Positions 45,871-55,855 of a DNA stretch of 64,000 nucleotides are shown here, piece after piece. Every line of letters starts with the position of its first letter. Position 1 is the stretch's first letter. The stretch is taken from positions 118,209,847 through 118,273,846 of the forward strand of contig NC_081406.1 in assembly GCF_030272615.1 (NCBI RefSeq). The letters run 5' to 3'. The notes below the pieces were generated by a model that was given only the letters and a program-made list of their open reading frames with translations, had not been told where the DNA came from and searched no databases. This stretch comes from Cryptomeria japonica (taxonomy: Eukaryota > Streptophyta > Pinopsida > Cupressales > Cupressaceae). The position numbers and the translations under genes are program-made.

Positions 45871-46061
45871 GTGAGTTTTTGGTTTTGTCCTTTTTCTATT
45901 TTGTTTTTTTTATGTGTGGGCTTGGCCCCTATTTCTATGGCTAATATGTCGTTGGTTCTGGACTGGTCCGCAACTGCTTTTTTTTTGTGTTACTCTTTAA
46001 CTTTCGGTTTTGGGTCCTTGTAAAACCTGTTTATCTTAATAAAAAATAATAATATTTTGTG

Positions 46062-46284
46062 ACAACAAATTCACAATTGCATTGTCAAAGAATCATTTTT
46101 TCCACAAAAGGAGTGAGCACATTGCTACAAGATACAAATTCATTAGAGAGCCCATGAATAATGGGGAAATCACTTTGGAGTTTTGCCATTCTCAAGATCA
46201 ACTAGCAAATATATTCACTAAACCATTATGTGAAACTAAATTTTAATATCTTAGAAACCTCCTATGCTTACAAGAAATCAAATA
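46062..46284 (+). pseudogene. Copia-1 pol, last part: RNase H end
   Basis: Right after the LINE-b target duplication the frame reads DNKFTIALSKNHFFHKRSEH, then IATRYKFIRE and LANIFTKPL, the standard C-terminal end of copia RNase H ('(C)DN-x-(S/T)-A-x-x-L-(S/T)-x-N-P/H ... HK-R-(S/T)KHI ... D-x-(F/L)TK-x-L'). A TAA near 46244 interrupts the last residues. Confidence 0.85.
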
Positions 46285-46450
46285 AACATATGATAGTTAT
46301 CATTCAGGGGAATTCTAGTGAATTCCTACCATTTTATTAGTAAACGAGTTATTTTAAATGGGTGCCTAACAAGGTTGTAAGCCAAGACCCATTATTTCCA
46401 AATTATAGATGGATATTTAAAGTAATTAGTATAATTAATTTATGGTGGAA

Positions 46451-46589
46451 TGTTGGAAGATAGTAAATTAATTATTCACCAGTCATGATGTAGAGAGGTC
46501 TGTTTGCAAAACCAAGAGGACCTCAAGCACTTAACTTTCATTTGAGTTGCTATATGTGTAGAGTTATCTTTCTTGTCTATACTTTTTTT
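46451..46589 (+). repeat. Copia-1 3' LTR
   Basis: Starts TGTTGGAAGATAG, aligned with 27904-28042, and is followed by the AATTGG duplication. The terminal CA is lost to mutation (end reads CTTTTTTT). A weak polypurine stretch (ATGGTGGAA) precedes it. Confidence 0.8.
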
Positions 46590-46949
46590 AATTGGAAATA
46601 TAGAGAAAATCACAAATAGTTTTCCAATATTTTAAAAAGATGTTTTTAACAGTGCCAAATAGGAGCAATAGTGAACATGGGTGGCAGCCAAGATTTTGGA
46701 GCACATTTTGAACTTACTATCCAAGGATAGAGGCTCAATTATTCAATAGTTGAGTTTTTCTCAATTCTGATAGCAAAAGTTTGTCAATAGCCTGCCAAAG
46801 AGTAGAAGGAGAAGCCTAAAAAGAAACGGGTATACTCACAAAGTGGAAAATATTCTCCTTGCTCAATCCATTTTAAACCAAAATTATCTAACCGCTTGGT
46901 TTGGGATAAAAAAATGTCGATAACATTGGATGTAAGCAACGAAGCATTT

Positions 46950-47030
46950 ACTTGATATTATTCTCATCCTCAACAAGAATGAGACAATTTGCTTGATATT
47001 ATTCTCATCCTCGATAAGAATGAGAAAAGA
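46950..47030. repeat. Short tandem repeat of about 40 bp, two units
   Basis: The block CTTGATATTATTCTCATCCT followed by C(A/G)A(C/T)AAGAATGAGA is present twice in copy 2 and not in the matching part of copy 1, so it arose after the segmental duplication. Confidence 0.75.
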
Positions 47031-47202
47031 ATCATTGACCAGCTGACTATGAATTGGAAAGAGAAATCCACTTGACCAGAGAATGAGAAATTGTATGGAC
47101 TAAATGTTAGCTAAAAGCTTCAGTAGTGAGAAAATAGAGAGACAGAATGAAGACAACCTTGCCGAATATAATGGAAGAGCCCAACAGATTGATAGTTTAG
47201 AA

Positions 47203-47821
47203 TGTTAGTTTGGTTAGCTAGGACAACTGGTTCTCCATATGTAATAAATAGTAAATAATTGTTTGCTAAACAAATTTTGTTAGATAGGGACAATTATTTG
47301 TTAATTATTTGATCTCTTTTAGAAACTTCTAGCAACCAATTTTGTTAGGGTTGTTTAGTTGTTATTAATCTCAACCGTTGATTGAGAATTAATCTCGGCC
47401 ATTGGTTTTCCAATGAGAGTAGTATAAAAAGGGGTCAAGGGTCATTTGGATTACACATGAAGTTTGTGCAGAAACTTGCAGTGTTAGCAAGGGCACAATG
47501 ATAGTGTTGGGATAGTAGCGGGGTAGAATCTCAGCAGGAGAAATTGGGAGATCGTTGAAGCTCTACCAGTAAGAGGCAAGCAGTATTTGTATCTCTTGAT
47601 TTATCATAGTTAATATATATTCCTCATCTGCAATACTAGTTTTCCCTTTGGGGTTTTTCCAGGGACAATTGTCCAGAAATATTGTGTCACTGTGTTGCAT
47701 ATTTCTTTCCACGTGTTTTTATTTGTGAAGTTGCAATTGTGTTATTTTTCATTATTTTGTAGTTAAATAATCTTTATGAGATAGGAGATTAATAATCAAT
47801 AACTACAATAGAATTTTCAAA
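47203..47821 (+). repeat. Copia-2 full-length 5' LTR
   Basis: Starts TGTTAGTTTGGTTAGC and ends ATTTTCAAA (CACA in the 3' LTR). A TATA-like GTATAAAAAGGGG lies near 47431. Same length as the 3' LTR to within one base. Confidence 0.9.
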
Positions 47822-47858
47822 TAGAATGTAGTAATTTGTAAATAATTATATATAATTT
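47822..47858 (+). other. Spacer resembling the 3' flank of Copia-2
   Basis: Begins TAGAATGTAGTAATTTGT, identical for 18 bases to the sequence directly after the 3' LTR (52892-52909), then diverges into AT-rich sequence. This is not LTR sequence. Confidence 0.8.
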
Positions 47859-48114
47859 CCAGTAAGAGTCAAGCAATATTTGTATCTCTTGATTTGTTGT
47901 AGTTAATATATATTCCTCATCTACAATACTAGTTTTCCCTTTGGGGTTTTTCCAAGGACAATTGTCTGAAAATATTGTGTCACTGTGTTGCATATTTCTT
48001 TCTACGTGTTTTTATTTGTGAAGTTTCAATTGTGTTATTTTTCATTATTTCACAGTTAAATAATCTTTATGAGATAGGAGATTAATAATCAGTAACTACA
48101 ATAGAATTTTCACA
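47859..48114 (+). repeat. Partial LTR copy (last 256 bp) next to the PBS
   Basis: Starts CCAGTAAGAGTCAAGC and ends ATTTTCACA, matching 47566-47821 and the end of the 3' LTR. This copy abuts the primer-binding site. Confidence 0.9.
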
Positions 48115-48126
48115 TGGTATCAGAGC
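48115..48126 (+). promoter_or_regulatory. Primer-binding site of Copia-2
   Basis: Perfect TGGTATCAGAGC immediately after the partial LTR; complementary to initiator-Met tRNA. Confidence 0.92.
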
Positions 48127-48225
48127 TAAGTAGAAAAAGTTTATCCTAGGCAAAGGAAAGAAAATCGAGAGTTTATAAAACCTAGTTTGACCTCTTTAGA
48201 ATTATTATTCCTTTTATCCATTGAG

Positions 48226-51200
48226 ATGGCCTTAGTAGGTTTAAGAGATTAGGACAAATTAGATGAGGCCTCAAATTTTGGTGTCTAGAAAGCCAGAATT
48301 TCTTTATTGCTAGAAGAGAATGGTATCAAGGAATATATTACCACTGTTGTGACTGTACCTACAGATCTAATACTTCTTGCAACATATAAGAAGGAAGATG
48401 CCAAAGTGAGGAGGATAATCCTTTATGGTGTTAAGGATCATATAGTTTTGCATATCATAGATTTGTATACAGTGAAGGCAATGTGGGATGCCATCCTGAA
48501 TATGTACCATATTGCGACCACTAACCGGAAGCTGATTCTTAGAGAAAAGTTGAGGAATACTTCGATGAACAAGGGAGAAGATGTGACAAGTTACCTCACC
48601 AGGCTTAGACTTGTCAAGGATGAGATAGTAGCTATTGGAGATAAACCAAGTGATGATGAGCTAGTATGGATATCCCTAAATGGGTTTTCTAAGCAGTGGG
48701 ATGTCTTTGTTCTAGTTATTAATGGACGAGTCACCTTACAAAGTTGGGATCGACTTTGGAGTGATTTCACTTAGGAGAAGCTTAGACTAAGCCTTGTCAG
48801 TGAATCCAACAATAAGAGTTAGAAAGGTGAGATGGACCAAGAAAATGTTGCCCTAGCAGGAAAAGGGAAAACAAAGAAGGGGTCTAGCAAAGGATCAAAT
48901 CCACAAAGTGAGAAGAAGAAGAAGGACTTGTCTAAGATCAAGTGCTATGGATGTCATAAATTTGGCCACTATGTCAGCGATTTCCCACAAAGGAAGAAGA
49001 ATGAGAAGAAAGGGAGAAACCAGATGGCAGCTTTAGTAAGTGCAAATGAGCTCTCTAGTAGAATGGAGGATGTGTTTGCACTCATAGCTTGTATGGTTAT
49101 CTCAACCTCACAGAGTGTCTGGTATATAGATAGTGGGACATCATTTTATATGATAGGAGTTAGAGAGTATTTCTCCAATTACAAGGAGGAGAACACTAGA
49201 ATCTAGATCTCTATGGGAAACTTGTCCAAACTCAACCCAGTTGGGAAAGGGACTATTCAGTTTCAAAGGAAGAATGGAAAGTTGATTTCCCTTCATGATG
49301 TGTTGCATGTGCCAGGCTTAGGTATGAATCTGATTTCCGTATCTATCCTTTAGGATAAAGGCTACAATGTACTCTTTAGAGGGGCTCATGTGTTGATCAA
49401 GCATAAGGAATGGAAATCGCCCATAGCTATTGGAGTTAGGAGTAGTCAACTTTATAGGTTGCAGTTTGATACTCCCAAGGCACTCATGAGCAACAGTAAT
49501 CCTAAAGATCTTGGAGAGCTATGGAATAGGAGGATGGGCCATATACATCATGGATAACTTAAATTGCTTCATGAGACTGTGACAAGTGTTCCAGAAGTGA
49601 GCACAAAGCATGATGATGTATGTAAGGGATATGTGTTGGGGAAGTTTGCAAAAGCATATTTTCCAAGGAGTGACACTCGATCTGAGGGTATTCTTGATCT
49701 AGTACATTCAGATATATGTGGGCCAATGTTGACGAAGTATCTCAGAGGATATGATAACTTTGTTACCTTTATTGATGATTTCTCGAGGAAGTCCTGGATA
49801 TACATCTTGAAGACCACGGATGAGGTTTTCAGTCACTTCCAAGAGTTCAAGGCTCTTGTGGAGAACTCGATAAGAAGGAAGATAAAGGTTCTCCGGTCAG
49901 ATAATGGAGGCGAGTACAAAGGGAATGAATTCCAAGAGTTCTGTACCAAGGAAGGATTCAAGAGAGAGTGGATTGTTCCTTACAACCTACAACTAAATGG
50001 GGTTGCTGAGAGGAAGAATCGGTCCATATCGGAGGCAGCAAGGGCTATGCTACATGATTAGGACCTATCCTGCTACTTATGGGCAGAAGCATGTAGTATG
50101 GAAGTATACATACAGAACAAGGTTCCACATAAGGCACTAGGGAAGATGACACCAGAGGAAGCTTTTATAGGAAAGAAGCTAGATGTCAGTCACTTTAGGA
50201 TATTTGGGAGTTTTTCATATTGTCATATTACAAGGGATACACATACCAAGTTAGATCAGACTGCAGAGAGGGGGTACCTTGTAGGGTATAGTGAAACCTC
50301 AAAAGCATATTGGATATTTATTCCAGGGACCAGGAGGATTATAGTCAGGCGTGATGTCACGTTCATGGAGGACAAGGAATTTAGGAGGTCCAAAGATTTG
50401 CTAGCAGAACATCAGAGTGAGAATCCGATAGAATCTCCAAGGATAGCTCAACTGAGTCAAGCGCAACAAAGCTCGAGTATAGTCACTAGTACTAGTATAG
50501 GCTCAGGTGGTGAGAGTTCACAGAGTATGGAGCAATAGGTGCATGAAGAGATGCATCAAGAGACATGGAGGTTGAAATTTCATCCTCTACAGTTGGGAGT
50601 AGGAACCGTGAGGTTCAAAAAACACAAAAGAATACTCAAGAGTTAGTGGGTACTCCTAGGAGGAGTAGTAGACAACAGAGACAACCAACCAGGTATGATG
50701 ACTATGTTGCATTAGTTAGTCAGTTAGTAGAACCTTCTATCTATCAGGAGGCTGAACAACATTAGGTGTGGCAAGATGCAATGGTTGAGAAATATACCTC
50801 AATAATGTAGAATGATGTGTGGGAGGTAGTTCCTAGACAAATAGATAGGGTTGCGGTTGGATCGCGCTGGATCTATAAGATCAAGCATGGTGCAGATGGT
50901 AGCATCGAGAAATACAAGGCAAGGTTTGTGGCAAAGGGGTTCTCTCAGAAGGAGGGAATAGACTATGAGGAGACATTTTCTCTAGTGGCTAGGTATACTT
51001 CTATATGAGTTGTAATCTTGGTTTCAGCACAAATGGGATGGCAGATCCATCAAATGGATGTCAAGACAACATTTCTAAATGGTGAATTGAAAGAGGAGGT
51101 ATGCATAGAATAACCAGAAGGCTTTGTAGCACACAACAAAGAAACCCACGTGTGTAGATTGAAGAGAGCTTTGAACAGACTCAAGCAGGCTCCTAGAGCG

Positions 51201-52130
51201 TGGTATGAGCACATTGATAGCTACTTGTAGGAAATGCGCTTTGTGAAGAGTGAGGTAGATGCTAACCTGTACTACTTGGTGGTTGGGGGTGAGATTCTCA
51301 TTCTTGTCCTATATGTGGATGACTTGTTTCTAATAGGTTCACTGGGGCTCATAGACGAGTGCAAGATGGACCTTGCAGTAGTGTTCGAGATGAAGGATTT
51401 GGGACTTATGCACTACTTTCTAGGCATGGAGGTATGGCAGACAGATGGAGAGATTTTCCTTGGACAAGGGAAATATTGCATGGAAATCTTTAAAAGGTTT
51501 AGGATGGAGGATTGCAAAGCCATGTCTACACCTATGATCATGAATTGGAGGAAGGTAGACACATCTAGGGAGAAGGATGTAGATCCCACCTTATACAGGC
51601 AATTGATTAGTTCTCTCATGTATTTGGTCAACACCAGGCTAGATATAGCATTTACAGTAAACTCTCTTAGTCAGTTGATGGTTGAGCCAAAGGGAGTACA
51701 TTGGACAGCGACAAAGCATGTCTTGCATTATTTGCGAGGTATAGTCAAGTATGGGATTAGGTATGCTCAAGGTGAAGGATTCAGGTTGATGGGCTATATT
51801 GATGCAGATTGGGCAAGTAGTACAATAGACAAGAGAAGCACTTCAAGGTGTTGTTTCAGTCTGGGATCAGGAGTTGTCTCTTGGTTCAGTAGGAAGCAAA
51901 ACTCTATGGCTCTAAGTTCTGCAGAGTTAGAATACATAGCAGCTAGCATGGCGATATGTGAAGCTATATGGCTTCGGAAGTTGCTAGTAGCCTTGTTTGG
52001 TCAGAAGGTGGAGATTGCAGTGGTACACTGTGATAATCAGAGTTGCATGAAGTTGACTGAGAATCCGGTGTTTCATGATGGGTCGAAACATATAGACATC
52101 AGGTATCACTTCATCAGCGGTTGTGTATAG
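48226..52130 (+). pseudogene. Copia-2 gag-pol polyprotein, inactivated
   Basis: ATG 48226 opens a gag (MALVGLRD, then LLLEENGI). By hand I count 14 in-frame stops and one frameshift near 50555. Domains in order: UBN2-type gag with AMWDAILNMY (48480); knuckle CYGCHKFGHYVSDF (48943, last Cys now Phe); protease YIDSGTS (near 49123); LWNRRMGHIHHG (near 49521); integrase with Asp in HSDICGP (49711), Asp in LRSDNGGEY (about 49900) and Glu in GVAERKN (50008), so the catalytic triad is kept; reverse transcriptase from WEVVPRQ (50820) with LYVDDLF (51309); RNase H with YIDADWAS (near 51800), SSAELEYIA, HCDNQSCMKL and KHIDIRYHF, to TAG at 52128. Eleven of the 14 stops are TAG. Confidence 0.92.
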
Positions 52131-52262
52131 TGGGGGATTGTTCAGCTACAGTTTATACCTACAAATAAGCAAGTAGCAGACATTTTGACAAAGGCATTGG
52201 GGAAGGCGAAATTCATCTTCTTCAAAGAGAAGTTGGGTGTCATGCAAAATAGCTTCCTGGCT

Positions 52263-52271
52263 AAGAGGGAG
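52263..52271 (+). promoter_or_regulatory. Polypurine tract of Copia-2
   Basis: AAGAGGGAG directly before the 3' LTR. Confidence 0.8.
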
Positions 52272-52891
52272 TTTTATTTTGGTTAGCTAGGACAGCTGGT
52301 TCTCCATATGTAATAATTAGTAAATAATTGTTTGCTAAACAAATTTTGTTAGATAGGGACAATTATTTGTTAATTATTTGATCTCTTTTAGAAACTTCTA
52401 GCAACCAATTTTGTTAGGGTTGTTTAGTTGTTATTAATCTCAACCGTTGATTGAGAATTAATCTCGACTGTTGGTTTTCCAATGAGGGTAGTATAAAAAG
52501 GGGTCAAGGGTCATTTGGAGTACACATGAAGTTTGTGGAGAAACTTGCAGTGTTAGAAAGGGTGCAGTGATAGCGTTGGGATAGTAGCAGGGTGGAATCT
52601 CAGTAGGAGAAATTGGGATATCATTTAATCTCTGCCAGTAAGAGGCAAGTAGTATTTATATCTCTTGATTTGCTGTAGTTAATATATATTCCTCATCTGC
52701 AGTACTATTTTTTCCCTTCGGGGTTTTTCCAGGGACAATTGTCTGAAAATATTGTGTCACTATGTTGCATATTTCTTTCTGCGTGTTTTTATTTGTGAAG
52801 TTGCAATTGTGTTATTTTTCATTATTTCGCAGTTAAATAATCTTTATGAGATAGGAGATTAATAACTAGTAACTGCAATAGAATTTTCACA
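52272..52891 (+). repeat. Copia-2 3' LTR
   Basis: Starts TTTTATTTTGGTTAGC, where the initial TG has become TT, and ends ATTTTCACA. Flanked by TAGAA. Confidence 0.9.
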
Positions 52892-53139
52892 TAGAATGTA
52901 GTAATTTGTGTGACTACCCACAATGTGACATAAAATAAGAACGAAATGGGAATCCACTAACACTAAAATCAACTCTTTTAGAATTCTTTGTTAATGAAGA
53001 AGCACGAAGGCACTTAATACATAATTCTGAAGATAGTCATTAGTTCTATTGAAGATGTGAATCAAAATTTTCTCTCTTTCACGAAAAAACTAATGACTGC
53101 AAAAGTAGTTACATTCATTTTCGTGGTGCTGTCAATGCA

Positions 53140-53370
53140 AAAAAGAAGATGGAAGTTGGTAAACCTGAACCAAGACAGCTGTACTTGTTTATTATTTCTA
53201 TAGAGTTGTTTTAGTGGTGTTGAGGATCTGGACCTCCAGGAATTTGTCTTTTCCATTGAAATTTGGGCTTCCACTTTCTTTGTCTCAAAGATCTGTTTTG
53301 CCCATTTTCTTGACTGGCAGTTTCTCCTTGTATTTGCTGATGAGTCGGGTGATTTAAAATCACAGAACAT
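53140..53370 (-). pseudogene. Second exon-like block of the unknown minus-strand gene (copy 2)
   Basis: Minus-strand open stretch rich in Arg, Ser and Lys (NTRRNCQSRKWAKQ, then KKVEAQISMEKTNSW). Counterpart in copy 1 is about 20140-20330, with stops. It follows the 98-bp exon-like block at 53442-53539 on the same strand, separated by about 70-100 bp of AT-rich, intron-like sequence. No domain recognised. Confidence 0.35.
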
Positions 53371-53441
53371 ATTTCAATTAGATTTGTTTTAATATGAAAA
53401 AACCAAAATCAAATGGAAATATAACTGGGATTCAAGCAAAC

Positions 53442-53539
53442 CTTTGATGAAGTTTGGTCTCTAGTGGAGTTTACAACAACACCTTCAGCAATGCCTTCGT
53501 GGTGCTTTACCTTCAGATATTCCATGCTTAATCTGCCCC
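53442..53539 (-). pseudogene. Exon-like fragment of an unknown gene (copy 2)
   Basis: 98 bp with ATGTAG before and GTTTGC after it on the minus strand, as splice borders. 32 open codons with YLKVKHHEGIAEG and NSTRDQ. It aligns with 20372-20469 in copy 1; length and frame are kept. No family recognised. Confidence 0.4.
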
Positions 53540-54439
53540 CTACATATAAAAGAAGGAGAAGATAGAAAAGAGTTTCTACGCTTGTTAATTAATAGTAAAA
53601 TGCTTGCTTTCAAAATTATTATTTTGACATATATAAATTCAAACTATTAATCATTCATGCAAGCTTTTTAGATGATAGCAACAATAGTATGTTTTAGTTT
53701 TTTTATGTTGTTAAAGTATAATTTTTTTATAATTTAGTTAATTGAATTAATTCAAATACATTTATTTAAGATGGATCATGTATGGTGTTTGGTCAAGTCA
53801 AATATGTTGGTAGTTATAATTCTTTTGACTATGGCTATTTTGAGTCAGTTTTAGACAGCTGCTGTAAATGTTTATATTGTAGTCATCCTAGTCTGATTCC
53901 TTCTCATTCATTTTCTACAGTTTGGTTTGAACTGCTCTTTATTATTTTATTAATCTTGTATCTTGCTTTGATCAATATAAAAAATAAAATATGATGGTAG
54001 TTGTAAATATATGTTTTTATAAAATAAATCATTATATAACTTTGATTGAATATTCATTGATGTTGAAAATTTCATTTTGAAAACAAATTTGAAACATATA
54101 ACACACCCTTCTATTTTCATTTCATATTTAAAATGTTTTTGGATTATTCTGAACTCTTCACAATTAAATTTCTTACATTAAACTCCTCTATACTAAAAAG
54201 AAGTTACAACTAAATTCAAATTCTATTCTTAACATTATTGAGCGTCTCTAATGGTGTCTGGAGGTGTATGCCTAATTACTTCTGACATATATACAGGAAT
54301 CAGAATACATCTTTGACGAATCTATCTTTGACTTTATTTTTAATAAAAACAATTATAATGCAGTTAATAAATACAATCATGATACATTCTGATGTCTCCA
54401 TAAATCATTCGCCAAAATTAGCTGGTAAAAAGTAAATGG

Positions 54440-55480
54440 CCAAAGCCCACCAATTTCCAAACAAAATGTATACATTCAAAAAATTTGAAATTAAGAAGCA
54501 AAGGAGGAGTTGTGCTTACTTTTTCTTGCTGACTTGTCGCAGCCATGAGAGAATGTTGGCTGAAGTAATGAGACAGTAACAAGCAACAACGTCGTCACAA
54601 CTACAAAGCGTCTATATAAGGCCATTGCTCGCTCTCTACTTTTATCTCTGTCTGCACCTAGACAAAGCCTCCAAACTCTTTAGGATCGAGCAAACTGATT
54701 ATATGTTGCGTATATTTCGCAAAGAAGTTAGACGACTTATATAGATGTAATTCTGCATGATTTAAAAAACAAGGAAATGCTATGATGACTTGGAAGCCTC
54801 TTAACCTACACAAACCGTTCTTATTGTTTGATAATCCAATAGATAAGACTCTACTAAAAATCTTCCTCTATATGTAACATTATTCTTCTCCACAAATATT
54901 AAAATAACACAGCGCATGCTTAGTAATTCAGATTATGCGCAGTACTCTAAGCTGTCATCAGCTCATTTTCATGGAGGCTTAAAAGGGAAACCACTTGTAA
55001 TTGTCGGCGCACACTTTCGGCTTGAAGTTGTTTTCCTACAGAAAAAACTGCGGCCAGTTTTTTGTTCTCTTTCTCTGGTGCGTAATTGTTGATTGCTTTA
55101 GCCTCTCTTAGTGTAAGGGAAAAATAAAAAATTGCTTACCATTTGGATTACATTTAGAAAATTCACCACCTCATTTGTTCATGGTGACATTCGTGTGCTG
55201 TCACTTTTCTCATTTCTATCCTTAATAAATCAATTTTCCTTCATGCACTGCCTTTGTAAGGCACCTCCAAATTGAGTTTTTAATATTATTGCTTATCATT
55301 TATAAATATTAAATCTCAGACCAAGTGACCTTTTGTTGATGGACAATGATGGGACATTGGAAAATGCTAAAGCCGACGTTTAAAACAGTCGGTGAAACGA
55401 AACAAAATTCAAACTTCTTATAAGCATGCTGTCGAAAATTGTAATTGTGTCCATATCTTCATCGAAAATTGTAACTAGGA
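54440..55480 (+). pseudogene. Promoter-like unit and gene-like fragment, copy 2
   Basis: Counterpart of 21180-22751. One promoter-like unit with CTATATAAGGCCATTG and a CT-rich tract (near 54612), then at about 54937-55050 the first coding-like block without its ATG (YSKLSS, FHGGL, KPLVIVGAHF). The second block (about 55320-55480) has lost most of its middle. More decayed than copy 1. Confidence 0.4.
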
Positions 55481-55855
55481 GATTGAAATTGTGTGAATGT
55501 TTTTAAATTTTTTAATTGATTATCGGTGATATTAATTGTTTATTAGTATATTTACTTTTAAGAAAAATTATATAAAAAATATTGAGAGATAACTTTTCAA
55601 GTGTCTATTTCATCTAGATCATATTGATTTATAAAAAATGACAGTTTTCAATGTCATGGTCATCCATAGACACATACAAATAAATATGAACTTAGTGCCA
55701 CTAACTTTTAGTTTTGTTGTTATCATTTCTCTTGTTCCAAGTGATGTGTCCCTATTCTAAATATATATGTAAATGTGTAGACTTTTTAAAAGTTAGATAT
55801 GCTAGTTATATTCATAATCGCAACATATAAATAAAGATGATTTAGTATTCTTCAA

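Larger units (their letters stand above)
43758..46047 (+). mobile_element. LINE-b, 5'-truncated LINE with an extra downstream ORF
   Basis: A 14-bp target-site duplication flanks it: AATAATATTATGTG (43744-43757) and AATAATATTTTGTG (46048-46061), one mismatch. Inside, in order: the end of a LINE RNase H domain (43758-44054), an extra ORF (about 44288-45870) and a 3' tail ending in TTATCTTAATAAAAAAT. Copia-1 RNase H resumes right after the second duplication. This fixes the extra ORF as part of the LINE. Confidence 0.85.
27904..46589 (+). mobile_element. Copia-1, old Ty1/copia element with three nested insertions
   Basis: LTRs of 139 bp (27904-28042 and 46451-46589) share GATAGTAAATTAATTATTCA and GTCATGATGTAGA. 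AATTGG flanks both ends (27898-27903 and 46590-46595). The interior, once LINE-a (28141-31578), element B (33865-41854) and LINE-b (43758-46047) are removed, reads as a copia gag-pol of about 4 kb. Copy 1 of the segmental duplication shows the unoccupied site near 17383. Many stops and frameshifts; the element is long dead. The LTR is short for a coding copia element. Confidence 0.85.
47203..52891 (+). mobile_element. Copia-2, Ty1/copia element with a rearranged 5' LTR
   Basis: The 3' LTR is 52272-52891 (620 bp). At the 5' end a full LTR (47203-47821, 619 bp) is followed by 37 bp of flank-like DNA and by the last 256 bp of the LTR again (47859-48114), then the PBS. TAGAA flanks the whole (47198-47202 and 52892-52896). 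The interior codes for a complete but inactivated gag-pol. The element sits in copy 2 of the segmental duplication; copy 1 shows the empty site near 17890. Confidence 0.9.

Noticed and set aside
47822-47858. The 37-bp spacer as a normal part of the Copia-2 LTR
   Set aside because: The 3' LTR has no such segment, and the first 18 bases match the outside flank of the 3' LTR.
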